This document shows positions 1 through 8,116 of a stretch of DNA of 25,812 nucleotides, one piece after another. Origin of the DNA: Pseudomonas sp. (GTDB lineage: Bacteria > Pseudomonadota > Gammaproteobacteria > Pseudomonadales > Pseudomonadaceae); NCBI RefSeq assembly GCF_030147005.1, contig NZ_JASLAW010000166.1, positions 1 through 25,812 of the forward strand. Reading direction: 5' to 3'. A program made the translations under genes and the position numbers. The first letter of the stretch is position 1; every line of letters starts with the position of its first letter. The notes beneath the pieces were generated by a model that saw only the letters and a program-made list of their open reading frames with translations, was not told the DNA's origin and did no database searches.

Positions 1-2836
1 AGTCGTTCTGGCGAAACTGCCGGGGGCTGATATTCACGCAAAGGCTGAAATTCAGCGGGTCCACCAGGCCCTCGGCAATCAAGCCCGCAAATGCGCTGCA
101 TGCCTCATCGAGGATCCAGGTGCCCACCTCAAGGATCAAGCCGCTGTCTTCCAGCACCTTGATAAATTCCGCAGGCGATTGCGCGCCCAATTGGGGATGC
201 TGCCAGCGCACCAGGGCCTCGGCACCGACAATCTTATTGCCGCGCGCATCCACCTGGGGCTGGTAGTGCACACTGAATTCCCCGCGTGACAAGGCCAGGC
301 GCAGGTCGGTTTCCATGCGCAGGCGCTCACTGGCGGTTTTCTGCATGCTGTTGTGGAACATTTGTATGGTGTTTCGCCCGGAATCCTTGGCGCGGTACAG
401 GGCGATGTCGGCGCGCTTGAGCAAATCGGCGGGCGTGGTGCCATGGTCGGGGATCAACGCCACGCCGATGCTGGGTGTGACCTGCAAGCGGTGGCCGTCA
501 AGAAACATCGGCTCAGAGAGCAGTTCGCGCAGGGTATCGGCCAGCGCCTGCACCTGGCCGCCGACTTGCGTTCGCGAGCCGTCCAGGCCGCTGAGCAGCA
601 CCACGAACTCATCGCCGCCCAGGCGCGCCACCGTATCTTCCATGCGCACACTGGCTTCCAGGCGTGCAGTGACGATTTTCAGTACGGTGTCGCCCACCGG
701 GTGACCGAGGGAGTCGTTGATATGCTTGAAGTGGTCGAGGTCGAGAAACAGCAAGGCGCCGCGCAGATTGTGGCGCTTGAGCAGGGCGATCTGCTGGCTC
801 AGGCGGTCCATCAACAGCGCGCGGTTGGGCAGGTTGGTCAGTGGGTCGTGATAGGCCAGGTGGCGAATCTGTGCCTGGGCATTTTTCAGCAGGCTCACAT
901 CCCGCGCGGTCAGTAGCAGGCACGGCGTTTCATTCAAGGTAATCGGCTCGACCGACACCTCCACCGTCAGCACCTCGCCACGTTTGTTATGCCACAGCAT
1001 TTCCAGGTGATGGATGCGCCCTTTGATCTGCAGTTCGGCCAACAACGCCGTGCGCTGGTTTTCATCGGCCCAGATGCCAATCTGATACAGGGTGAGGCCG
1101 ATGGCTTCTTCGGCACGATAGCCGGTCAGGCGGCAAAACCCATCATTGACCTCCACATATCGGCCCGTGTCGCGCTCGGTGATCGAGATGGCGTCGGGGC
1201 TGGAATGGAACGCCTTGGCGAACTTCTCTTCACTGGCCTTGAGCGCTGCCTCGGCGCGTTGCTGCTGGGTGATATCGCGCAGGGTAGTGACGATGCACGG
1301 CTGATCACTGACCTTGATCAAACGGCTGGAAATGACGCACGTCAGGCTCTGGCCGTTTTTGGCATGCACCCCGATGGCCACATTGCCCAACGACTGTTCG
1401 CGAATCACCTGCTCGATGCGTTGCAGGCGCTTGCTTGATTCATCCCACAAGCCGATCTGCTCGGCGCTTTTGTCGAACACTTCGGCAGCCGTCCAGCCAA
1501 AGGTCTGGGTGAACGCCGGATTGATTTCGATAAACGCGCCGCTGTCCAGGCAGGTGACGCAAATGGGATCGGGGCTGGCCTGAAACAGGCTGGCGAATTT
1601 CTCTTCGGAAGCGCTCAGGCGTTGCTCGCGCTCCACTTGGTCGGTGATATCGAGCAAGGTGCCGGCCATGCGCAGGGGCTTGCCGGAGTCATCCAGATAC
1701 AGGCGCGCGCGGCTTTCCAGGTAGCGTGGGCTGCCGTCTTCGGTCAGCACGCAATAGGTCAATTGGTAGTTGCCGTCCGGGCCTTCGCGCAGGCTGCGGT
1801 AGGCATGGCGCATGCCCTCGCGGTCCTTATTGGACATGCCTTCAAAAAACGCGTCGAAGGATTCGTGGAACGGTTCGCACGCCAGGCCATGAAGTTGGGC
1901 GGCACGGGCCGAGCCGTAGAGCATGCCGGTAGGAATGTGCCAGTCCCAGGTGCCCAGTTGTGCCGAGTCCAGGGCCAGATCCAGGCGGTCCTGGCTGTCC
2001 TTGAGCGCTTGCTCTGCGTTTTTGCGTTCGGTGGTGTCGAGGAAGGTGCTGATCAGGTAGGCCTCGCCATCCAGTTCGACCTTTTGCGCACTGAGCGTGC
2101 CATCGTGGATCTGGCCATTGCTGGCGCAGAATTGCACTTCCATGGTGATGGATTCACCTTTGCGCTGGGTGGCCGTGACCAGGTGTGCGCGCTGCTCCGG
2201 GTGGCGCCACAGGCCCAATTCCAGGGTGGTGCGGCCAATCGCCTGCGCCACCGGCCAACCGAACAGCATTTCGAAATGGTGGTTGGCTTCGCTGATCAGG
2301 CCGTCGGCCTGGCGCGTGAGCAGCACCATGTTCGGGCACAAGTGGAAGAGGGTGGCGAAGCGCTTTTCAGAGTGGCTGAGGGCTTGTTCCCGCTCGCGCT
2401 GGTGAGTGATCTCGCGGATCACCCCGATCATTCGGCGCCTGCCGTTTTTGTCCGGCACCAGGCTGCCATTGATTTCCAGCCAGTGCAGGCTGCCATCGGG
2501 CCATTGGATGCGGTGGTGCATGGCCTGTTCGACCGGCTCGCCGGCCAGCACCGCATGAAACGCCCGCACCACGCGGGCGCGGTCTTCGGGGGCCAGCAGG
2601 TCGAGGTAATTGAGGTCGTTAGGCAGCGGCTGGCGGGGATCGTAGCCAAACAATGCCTGAGTGCCTCGAGACCAGCTGATTTTCCCCGTGTCGATTTCCC
2701 AGCACCACGCGCCCAGCCGCGCGGCATTGAGCGCCGACAGCAGTTGCGGGGCGCTGTCCCAGCTTTGTTCCGCCTCTTGAGGGTCCAGGGCGTATATGCG
2801 GGGCAGCGGCGGCACGGAATCAACGGGGTTGCGCAT
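1..2836 (-). CDS. PAS(x5)-GGDEF-EAL cyclic-di-GMP signalling protein, 3' end cut by window
   Basis: This is a cytosolic sensor that probably makes and/or breaks down cyclic-di-GMP. About 945 residues are visible and the frame runs off the left edge inside the EAL domain. Five PAS segments can be read at about residues 32-145, 155-268, 280-400, 410-523 and 535-645, joined by short charged linkers of the 'ASEEKF' type. The GGDEF domain follows, with an intact GGDEF at residues 740-744 and an RxxD inhibitory site (RMED) five residues before it. The EAL domain starts near 840 and has EALVRW at 873-878, so both catalytic signatures look intact as far as seen. No membrane segment or signal peptide is apparent. 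The ATG at 2836 is fixed by an in-frame TGA at 2840-2842; the ribosome site is weak (AAGG, about 11 nt away). It lies 66 nt downstream of the LysR gene. Which domain dominates cannot be judged from sequence. Confidence 0.93.
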   Translation of the reverse strand, partial: MRNPVDSVPPLPRIYALDPQEAEQSWDSAPQLLSALNAARLGAWCWEIDTGKISWSRGTQALFGYDPRQPLPNDLNYLDLLAPEDRARVVRAFHAVLAGEPVEQAMHHRIQWPDGSLHWLEINGSLVPDKNGRRRMIGVIREITHQREREQALSHSEKRFATLFHLCPNMVLLTRQADGLISEANHHFEMLFGWPVAQAIGRTTLELGLWRHPEQRAHLVTATQRKGESITMEVQFCASNGQIHDGTLSAQKVELDGEAYLISTFLDTTERKNAEQALKDSQDRLDLALDSAQLGTWDWHIPTGMLYGSARAAQLHGLACEPFHESFDAFFEGMSNKDREGMRHAYRSLREGPDGNYQLTYCVLTEDGSPRYLESRARLYLDDSGKPLRMAGTLLDITDQVEREQRLSASEEKFASLFQASPDPICVTCLDSGAFIEINPAFTQTFGWTAAEVFDKSAEQIGLWDESSKRLQRIEQVIREQSLGNVAIGVHAKNGQSLTCVISSRLIKVSDQPCIVTTLRDITQQQRAEAALKASEEKFAKAFHSSPDAISITERDTGRYVEVNDGFCRLTGYRAEEAIGLTLYQIGIWADENQRTALLAELQIKGRIHHLEMLWHNKRGEVLTVEVSVEPITLNETPCLLLTARDVSLLKNAQAQIRHLAYHDPLTNLPNRALLMDRLSQQIALLKRHNLRGALLFLDLDHFKHINDSLGHPVGDTVLKIVTARLEASVRMEDTVARLGGDEFVVLLSGLDGSRTQVGGQVQALADTLRELLSEPMFLDGHRLQVTPSIGVALIPDHGTTPADLLKRADIALYRAKDSGRNTIQMFHNSMQKTASERLRMETDLRLALSRGEFSVHYQPQVDARGNKIVGAEALVRWQHPQLGAQSPAEFIKVLEDSGLILEVGTWILDEACSAFAGLIAEGLVDPLNFSLCVNISPRQFRQND

Positions 2837-2902
2837 TATTCAAAGGGCCTTGGCTCGATGGGAAGACAGCGCGGTTTACTCGAAACCCGAGGTCACACAA
2901 CG

Positions 2903-3790
2903 TCATGGTATTGCCGGCGGATCGACCTGTGCATCCAGCAGGCTCATGAACGCCCGCGCCGCGTTGGACAGCGTCCTTTCTGTGTGCACGATATAGCCTA
3001 GCTGGCGACTGAGCTGTATGCCCGGCAAAGCAATACTCGCCACCTGATCGTCGAGCATGGTGCGTGGCAACACACTCCAGGCCAGGCCGATGGACACCAT
3101 CATTTTGATCGTTTCCAGATAGTTGGTGCTCATCGCGATGTTCGGCGTCAGGCCCTGGGCCTCGAACAGACGGCTGACAATATGGTGGGTAAACGTGTTG
3201 CCGCCGGGAAATACCGCAGGGTGCCCGGCGATATCGGCCAGGCTGACGGCGCCGTTGCTGATCAGGCTGTGTTCGGGGGCCACCACAAAATCCAGCGGGT
3301 CGTCCCACACCGGCGTCGCGCGCACCAGGTTATGCGGCTCGGGCGCCAGGGTGATCACCGCCACTTCGGCGCGGCCATGGAGGATTTCTTCGTAGGCCAC
3401 TTCTGAATCGAGGAATTGAATATCCAGCGCCACGCTTGGGTATTGCCGAGTGAAAGTACGCAGGATCGGCGGCAGGCGATGCAGGCCGATATGGTGACTG
3501 GTAGCCAGTGTGAGGCGCCCGCTGACTTCCCCGGTAAGGTTGGTGAGAGCGCGGCGGGTGTCATCCAGCACATTCAGGATCTGATACGCACGCGGCAGCA
3601 AGGCCCGCCCGGCTTCGGTCAAACCCACTTCGCGGCCCAGGCGGTCGAACAGGCGCACCTTCAATTGTTGCTCCAGGCCGGCAATGCGTTTGCTGATGGC
3701 CGGTTGGGTCAGGTGCAGGCGTTCACCGGCGCCGGAAAAGCTGCCGGTCTCGGCGATAGCGATAAAGGCGTTGAGGTTGGCCAGGTCCAT
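2903..3790 (-). CDS. LysR-family transcriptional regulator divergent from leuC
   Basis: The 295-aa product has the usual LysR length and layout: an N-terminal winged helix-turn-helix (LNAFIAIAETGSFSGAGERL, then LTQPAISKRIAGLEQQL), followed by a two-lobed effector-binding domain from about residue 90. I chose the ATG at 3790, which has GGA about 8 nt upstream and puts the HTH right at the N terminus. A longer frame from 3820 has no ribosome site and adds a non-family tail. The gene is divergent from leuC with 139 bp between the starts, a typical arrangement for a regulator and its target, so control of leuCD (and itself) is a reasonable inference. The ligand is unknown. It is not obviously LeuO. 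The GGDEF-EAL gene follows on the same strand and may be co-transcribed. Confidence 0.92.
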   Translation of the reverse strand: MDLANLNAFIAIAETGSFSGAGERLHLTQPAISKRIAGLEQQLKVRLFDRLGREVGLTEAGRALLPRAYQILNVLDDTRRALTNLTGEVSGRLTLATSHHIGLHRLPPILRTFTRQYPSVALDIQFLDSEVAYEEILHGRAEVAVITLAPEPHNLVRATPVWDDPLDFVVAPEHSLISNGAVSLADIAGHPAVFPGGNTFTHHIVSRLFEAQGLTPNIAMSTNYLETIKMMVSIGLAWSVLPRTMLDDQVASIALPGIQLSRQLGYIVHTERTLSNAARAFMSLLDAQVDPPAIP

Positions 3791-3817
3791 GGTGGTATTC
3801 CAGTTGGTAATCCAAAG

Positions 3818-3862
3818 CATAAAAAATATGAATTTGAGTTATTTAATGTAGCGCCATACCAT
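3818..3862. promoter_or_regulatory. Divergent LysR/leuC control region: dyad and putative leuC promoter
   Basis: The 139-bp gap between the two start codons is AT-rich compared with its flanks. It holds a short perfect dyad, CATA-N5-TATG, at 3818-3830, which is a plausible LysR half-site pair. Just downstream on the plus strand is a possible sigma-70 promoter, TTGAGT (3834-3839), a 17-nt spacer and TACCAT (3857-3862), four of six matches in each box. The dyad sits just upstream of the -35 box, where LysR activators usually bind. This is pattern reading only. Confidence 0.35.
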
Positions 3863-3929
3863 CAGCCTCACAAGCCAAAGGGTTATTGAAAGCCCGGCGC
3901 ATAGAAACACCGCTGATGAGGACCGACTG

Positions 3930-5348
3930 ATGGCCGGCAAAACGCTTTACGACAAGCTTTGGGATTCCCATGAAGTGAAACGTCGCGATGATGGATCGTC
4001 GCTGATCTACATCGACCGTCACATCATCCATGAAGTGACCTCGCCCCAAGCGTTCGAAGGCCTGCGGCTGGCCGGGCGCAAGCCATGGCGCGTCGACTCC
4101 ATCATCGCCACTCCGGACCACAACGTGCCGACCACCCCGGAGCGCAAAGGCGGGATTGACGCCATTGTCGACACGGTTTCGCGCTTGCAGGTGCAGACCC
4201 TCGACGACTATTGCGATGAATATGGCATCACCGAATTCAAGATGAACGACGTGCGCCAAGGCATCGTCCACGTGATCGGCCCGGAGCAGGGCGCGACCTT
4301 GCCGGGCATGACCGTGGTGTGCGGCGATTCCCACACCTCCACCCACGGTGCGTTCGGCGCCCTGGCGCATGGCATCGGTACCTCTGAGGTTGAACATGTG
4401 TTCGCCACCCAGTGCCTGGTGGCCAAGAAAATGAAAAACATGCGGGTAGCGGTCGAAGGCCAGTTGCCGTTCGGCGTGACCGCCAAGGACATCGTGCTCG
4501 CCGTGATCGGCAAGATCGGCACCGCCGGCGGTAACGGCCATGCCATCGAATTTGCCGGCAGCGCGATTCGCGACCTGTCCATCGAAGGCCGCATGACCAT
4601 CTGCAACATGTCCATCGAAGCCGGTGCCCGCGTGGGCATGGTGGCGGCCGACGAAAAGACCATTGAATACGTCAAGGGTCGCCCATTCGCTCCGCAAGGC
4701 GCTGATTGGGACGCCGCCGTCGAAGCCTGGAAAGACCTGGTTTCGGATGCCGATGCGGTGTTCGACACAGTGGTCGAACTCGACGCCACGCAGATCAAGC
4801 CGCAAGTCAGCTGGGGCACTTCGCCGGAAATGGTCCTGGCCGTTGATCAACGCGTGCCGGACCCGGCTCAGGAAGCCGACCTGGTCAAGCGCGGTTCCAT
4901 TGAGCGTGCCCTTAAGTACATGGGCCTGAAGGCCAACCAGGCGATCACCGACATTCAGCTGGACCGCGTGTTCATCGGCTCCTGCACCAACTCGCGGATC
5001 GAAGACCTGCGCGCCGCCGCGGTGATCGCCAAGGGTCGCAAAGTCGCCTCGACCATCAAACAGGCCATCGTCGTTCCCGGTTCAGGCCTGGTCAAAGCCC
5101 AGGCCGAAGCCGAGGGCCTGGACCAGATTTTTCTCGAGGCCGGTTTCGAATGGCGCGAGCCGGGCTGCTCCATGTGCCTGGCGATGAACCCGGACCGGTT
5201 GGAATCCGGCGAGCATTGCGCGTCGACCTCCAACCGTAACTTCGAAGGGCGTCAGGGCGCTGGTGGCCGTACCCATCTGGTCAGCCCGGCCATGGCCGCC
5301 GCCGCCGCCGTCAACGGTCGTTTCATCGACGTTCGCGAATTGATCTGA
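3930..5348 (+). CDS. leuC: 3-isopropylmalate dehydratase, large subunit
   Basis: LeuC forms the large, iron-sulfur subunit of isopropylmalate isomerase, which converts 2-isopropylmalate to 3-isopropylmalate in leucine synthesis, in the cytoplasm with LeuD. The 472-aa length is normal for the family. The [4Fe-4S] cluster ligands are visible: Cys352 in GSCTNSR and Cys413 and Cys416 in PGCSMC. Other aconitase-family blocks such as CGDSHTSTHGAFG and the N-terminal TLYDKLWDSH are intact. The ATG has GAGGA about 8 nt upstream. leuD begins 10 nt after the stop, so the two subunits are surely co-transcribed. leuA is not in the window, which is normal for Pseudomonas. Confidence 0.98.
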   Translation: MAGKTLYDKLWDSHEVKRRDDGSSLIYIDRHIIHEVTSPQAFEGLRLAGRKPWRVDSIIATPDHNVPTTPERKGGIDAIVDTVSRLQVQTLDDYCDEYGITEFKMNDVRQGIVHVIGPEQGATLPGMTVVCGDSHTSTHGAFGALAHGIGTSEVEHVFATQCLVAKKMKNMRVAVEGQLPFGVTAKDIVLAVIGKIGTAGGNGHAIEFAGSAIRDLSIEGRMTICNMSIEAGARVGMVAADEKTIEYVKGRPFAPQGADWDAAVEAWKDLVSDADAVFDTVVELDATQIKPQVSWGTSPEMVLAVDQRVPDPAQEADLVKRGSIERALKYMGLKANQAITDIQLDRVFIGSCTNSRIEDLRAAAVIAKGRKVASTIKQAIVVPGSGLVKAQAEAEGLDQIFLEAGFEWREPGCSMCLAMNPDRLESGEHCASTSNRNFEGRQGAGGRTHLVSPAMAAAAAVNGRFIDVRELI

Positions 5349-5358
5349 GGAAAACCCG

Positions 5359-6003
5359 ATGAGAGCTTTTACCCAACATACAGGTCTTGTAGCGCCGTTG
5401 GACCGTGCCAACGTGGACACCGACCAAATCATCCCCAAGCAGTTTCTGAAGTCGATCAAGCGCACCGGTTTCGGCCCCAACCTGTTCGATGAGTGGCGCT
5501 ACCTGGACGTAGGCTACGCCTACCAGGACAACTCCAAGCGCCCGCTGAACAAAGACTTCGTACTCAACGCCGAACGTTACCAGGGCGCCAGCGTGTTGCT
5601 GGCGCGGGAAAACTTCGGTTGCGGCTCCAGCCGTGAACACGCGCCGTGGGCCCTGGAAGAATATGGCTTTCGCAGCATCATCGCGCCGAGCTACGCCGAC
5701 ATTTTCTTCAACAACAGCTTCAAGAACGGCCTGTTGCCGATCATCCTGAGCGATGCCGAAGTGGATGAGCTGTTCCAGCAGGTGCAAGCCCATGTGGGTT
5801 ACCAGTTGACGGTGGACCTGGCCGCGCAAACCGTGACCCGTCCGGACGGCAAGGTGTACCACTTCGAAGTGGACGCCTTCCGCAAGCAGTGCTTGCTCAA
5901 CGGCCTGGACGATATCGGCTTGACCTTGCAGGACGGCGATGCGATTGCCGCGTTTGAAGCCAGGCATCGGGCGAGTCAGCCCTGGTTGTTTCGCGATGCC
6001 TGA
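5359..6003 (+). CDS. leuD: 3-isopropylmalate dehydratase, small subunit
   Basis: LeuD is the small (swivel-domain) subunit that pairs with LeuC to form active isopropylmalate isomerase. The 214-aa product has the family landmarks: the N-terminal 'PLDRANVDTDQIIPKQFLK' segment and 'ARENFGCGSSREHAPWAL' around residues 75-92, which line the substrate pocket. The start has TGAGGAAAA immediately upstream, and the gap to leuC is 10 nt. A REP-pair element follows the stop, separating leuD from the methyltransferase. Nothing looks truncated. Confidence 0.98.
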   Translation: MRAFTQHTGLVAPLDRANVDTDQIIPKQFLKSIKRTGFGPNLFDEWRYLDVGYAYQDNSKRPLNKDFVLNAERYQGASVLLARENFGCGSSREHAPWALEEYGFRSIIAPSYADIFFNNSFKNGLLPIILSDAEVDELFQQVQAHVGYQLTVDLAAQTVTRPDGKVYHFEVDAFRKQCLLNGLDDIGLTLQDGDAIAAFEARHRASQPWLFRDA

Positions 6004-6028
6004 ATCTCTGTAGGCCGGGACTGGCCCC

Positions 6029-6111
6029 TTTGCGAGCAAGCCCGCTCCCACATTCGACCGAGTTTCTTCAGTTGAAATGCCATCAAATGGGGGAGCGGGC
6101 TTGCTTGCGAA
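6029..6111. repeat. REP pair (REPIN-type) element after leuD
   Basis: Two inverted REP-like arms of about 25 bp, 6030-6054 and 6085-6111, share the core GAGCAAGCCCGCTCCC and its complement and flank a loop of about 30 bp. This is the common P. fluorescens-type extragenic palindrome pair. Its right arm lies inside a frame that opens upstream of the methyltransferase; that extension is a translation of the repeat, not protein. Confidence 0.85.
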
Positions 6112-6151
6112 GACGGCAGTACAACCAACACGAACCCCAAGGAAAACCACC

Positions 6152-6916
6152 GTGACGACCACCGCCCATACCCAAGTCGTGCAAAAACAATTCGGCGAGC
6201 AAGCCTCGGCCTACCTGAGCAGCGCAGTGCATGCCCAAGGCCCCGAATTCGCGCTGCTGCAGGCTGAACTGGCCGGGCAGGGCAGTGCACGGCTGCTGGA
6301 CCTGGGCTGCGGGGCCGGTCATGTCAGCTTTCATGTAGCGCCGTTGGTTAAAGACGTGGTGGCCTACGACTTGTCCCAGCAGATGCTCGATGTGGTGGCT
6401 GGCGCTGCGCAAGATCGCGGTTTGCTCAATATCAGCACCGTCCACGGCGCCGCCGAGCGCCTGCCGTTCGCCGATGGCGAGTTCGACTTCGTGTTCAGCC
6501 GCTACTCGGCCCACCACTGGAGCGACCTCGGCCTGGCCTTGCGTGAAGTGCGCCGGGTTCTGAAACCTGGCGGCGTAGCGGCATTCGTGGATGTATTGTC
6601 ACCGGGCAGCCCGCTGCTCGACACTTACCTGCAAACCGTCGAAGTGCTGCGCGACACCAGCCATGTGCGCGATTATTCCGCGGCCGAGTGGATGCGCCAG
6701 CTCAGCGAAGCCGGCTTGCATGTGCGCAACAGCAGCCGCCAGCGCCTGCGCCTGGAATACACTTCGTGGGTGGAGCGCATGCGCACGCCGCCGGCGTTGC
6801 GCGCGGCGATCCTTGAGCTGCAACAGGCGATGGGCCAGGAAGTGCGCGATTATTACGATATTCAAGCCGACGGCACCTTCAGCACCGACGTGCTGGTGGT
6901 GTGGGTCGAACGCTGA
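6152..6916 (+). CDS. Class I SAM-dependent methyltransferase
   Basis: This 254-aa protein is a Rossmann-fold methyltransferase of the UbiE/Methyltransf_11 type. Motif I, LLDLGCGAG, is at residues 48-56, followed by an acidic 'YDLSQQML' at the end of strand 2, 'ERLPFADGEFDFVFS' (motif II region) and 'LREVRRVLKPGG' (motif III). I chose GTG 6152, which has AAGGA about 8 nt upstream; an in-frame ATG at 6077 lies in the REP element and has no ribosome site. The substrate cannot be told from sequence. It sits between leuD and leuB, a position it also holds in other Pseudomonas as I recall, but a role in leucine synthesis is not implied. It is not UbiE itself. Confidence 0.88.
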   Translation: MTTTAHTQVVQKQFGEQASAYLSSAVHAQGPEFALLQAELAGQGSARLLDLGCGAGHVSFHVAPLVKDVVAYDLSQQMLDVVAGAAQDRGLLNISTVHGAAERLPFADGEFDFVFSRYSAHHWSDLGLALREVRRVLKPGGVAAFVDVLSPGSPLLDTYLQTVEVLRDTSHVRDYSAAEWMRQLSEAGLHVRNSSRQRLRLEYTSWVERMRTPPALRAAILELQQAMGQEVRDYYDIQADGTFSTDVLVVWVER

Positions 6917-6928
6917 TTGATCTTTCCC

Positions 6929-6948
6929 GACCTGCCCACGGGCAGGTC
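6929..6948. other. Perfect hairpin before leuB
   Basis: GACCTGCC and GGCAGGTC form a perfect 8-bp stem around a CACG loop, 21 nt before the leuB start. No T-run follows on either strand, so it is not a standard terminator. It could stabilise the upstream mRNA end or modulate leuB expression. Confidence 0.5.
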
Positions 6949-6969
6949 GCTCGATGAAATGAGGAACCC

Positions 6970-8052
6970 ATGAGCAAGCAGATTCTGATTCTCCCTGGCG
7001 ACGGTATTGGTCCGGAAATCATGGCCGAAGCGGTTAAAGTCCTGGAATTGGCCAACACCCGCTACAGCCTGGGCTTCGAACTGAGCCACGACGTGATCGG
7101 CGGCGCAGCCATCGACAAGCACGGCGTGCCCCTGGCCGACGAGACCCTGGAACGTGCCCGCAACGCCGATGCCGTGCTGCTGGGCGCCGTGGGCGGCCCG
7201 AAATGGGACAAGATCGAGCGTGATATCCGCCCTGAGCGCGGCCTGTTGAAAATCCGCGCGCAATTGGGCCTGTTCGGCAACCTGCGCCCGGCGATTCTGT
7301 ACCCGCAGTTGGCCGAGGCGTCGAGCCTCAAACCGGAAGTGGTCGCCGGCCTGGATATCCTGATCGTGCGTGAGCTGACCGGCGGCATCTATTTCGGCTC
7401 GCCGCGCGGCGTGCGCGAACTGGAAAACGGCGAGCGCCAGGCCTACGACACCCTGCCTTACAGCGAGAGCGAAATCCGCCGGATCGCCCGTGTCGGTTTC
7501 GACATGGCCCGCGTGCGCAACAAGAAGGTCTGTTCGGTGGATAAGGCCAACGTACTGGCTTCCAGCCAACTGTGGCGCGAAATCGTCGAAGAAGTCGCCA
7601 AAGACTACCCGGACGTCGAGCTGAGCCACATGTACGTCGACAACGCCGCGATGCAACTGGTGCGCGCGCCGAAGCAGTTCGACGTGATCGTCACCGACAA
7701 CCTGTTCGGCGACATCCTGTCTGACCAGGCGTCGATGCTCACCGGTTCCATCGGCATGCTGCCGTCGGCGTCCCTGGATACCAACAACAAGGGCATGTAC
7801 GAGCCTTGCCACGGCTCGGCGCCGGACATCGCAGGCCTTGGCATTGCCAACCCGCTGGCGACTATTTTGTCGGTGTCGATGATGCTGCGTTACAGCTTCA
7901 ACCTGGTTGATGCCGCCGATGCGATCGAGAAGGCCGTGAGCCTGGTGCTGGACCAGGGTTTGCGCACTGGCGATATCTGGTCGCAGGGTTGCACCCGGGT
8001 GGGTACGCAAGAAATGGGCGACGCTGTAGTCGCCGCGCTGCGGAATCTGTAA
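6970..8052 (+). CDS. leuB: 3-isopropylmalate dehydrogenase
   Basis: LeuB oxidises and decarboxylates 3-isopropylmalate with NAD+ to give 2-oxoisocaproate, the third leucine-specific step, as a cytosolic dimer. The 360-aa product opens with the family signature ILILPGDGIGPEI and carries LLGAVGGPKWD, RELTGGIYFG (the Tyr general acid), KANVLASS (the Lys from the partner subunit), NLFGDILSDQ (metal-binding Asp) and EPCHGSAPDIAG (NAD site). The ATG has GAGG about 7 nt upstream. It follows the methyltransferase by 53 nt and ends at a factor-independent terminator, so it closes the leu cluster. Confidence 0.98.
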   Translation: MSKQILILPGDGIGPEIMAEAVKVLELANTRYSLGFELSHDVIGGAAIDKHGVPLADETLERARNADAVLLGAVGGPKWDKIERDIRPERGLLKIRAQLGLFGNLRPAILYPQLAEASSLKPEVVAGLDILIVRELTGGIYFGSPRGVRELENGERQAYDTLPYSESEIRRIARVGFDMARVRNKKVCSVDKANVLASSQLWREIVEEVAKDYPDVELSHMYVDNAAMQLVRAPKQFDVIVTDNLFGDILSDQASMLTGSIGMLPSASLDTNNKGMYEPCHGSAPDIAGLGIANPLATILSVSMMLRYSFNLVDAADAIEKAVSLVLDQGLRTGDIWSQGCTRVGTQEMGDAVVAALRNL

Positions 8053-8058
8053 TCTCTC

Positions 8059-8099
8059 GGGCCCGCTTGCAGTTGTTGCTGCAAGGCGGCCCACTTTTT
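8059..8099 (+). terminator. Rho-independent terminator after leuB
   Basis: GGGCC...CTTGCAG pairs with CTGCAAG...GGCCC around a TTGTTG loop, with a two-base internal mismatch, and is followed by ACTTTTT. It lies between leuB and asd and would isolate the leu cluster from asd. Confidence 0.8.
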
Positions 8100-8116
8100 A
8101 ACAAGGTGTAGTTGCG

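Noticed and set aside
1622..3001. 459-aa plus-strand open frame
   Set aside because: It is antisense to the PAS-GGDEF-EAL gene, which has clear domains in the opposite direction.
6077..6151. N-terminal extension of the methyltransferase from ATG 6077
   Set aside because: The extension translates the REP arm (GAGLLAKT type), has no ribosome site, and a better GTG start with AAGGA lies at 6152.
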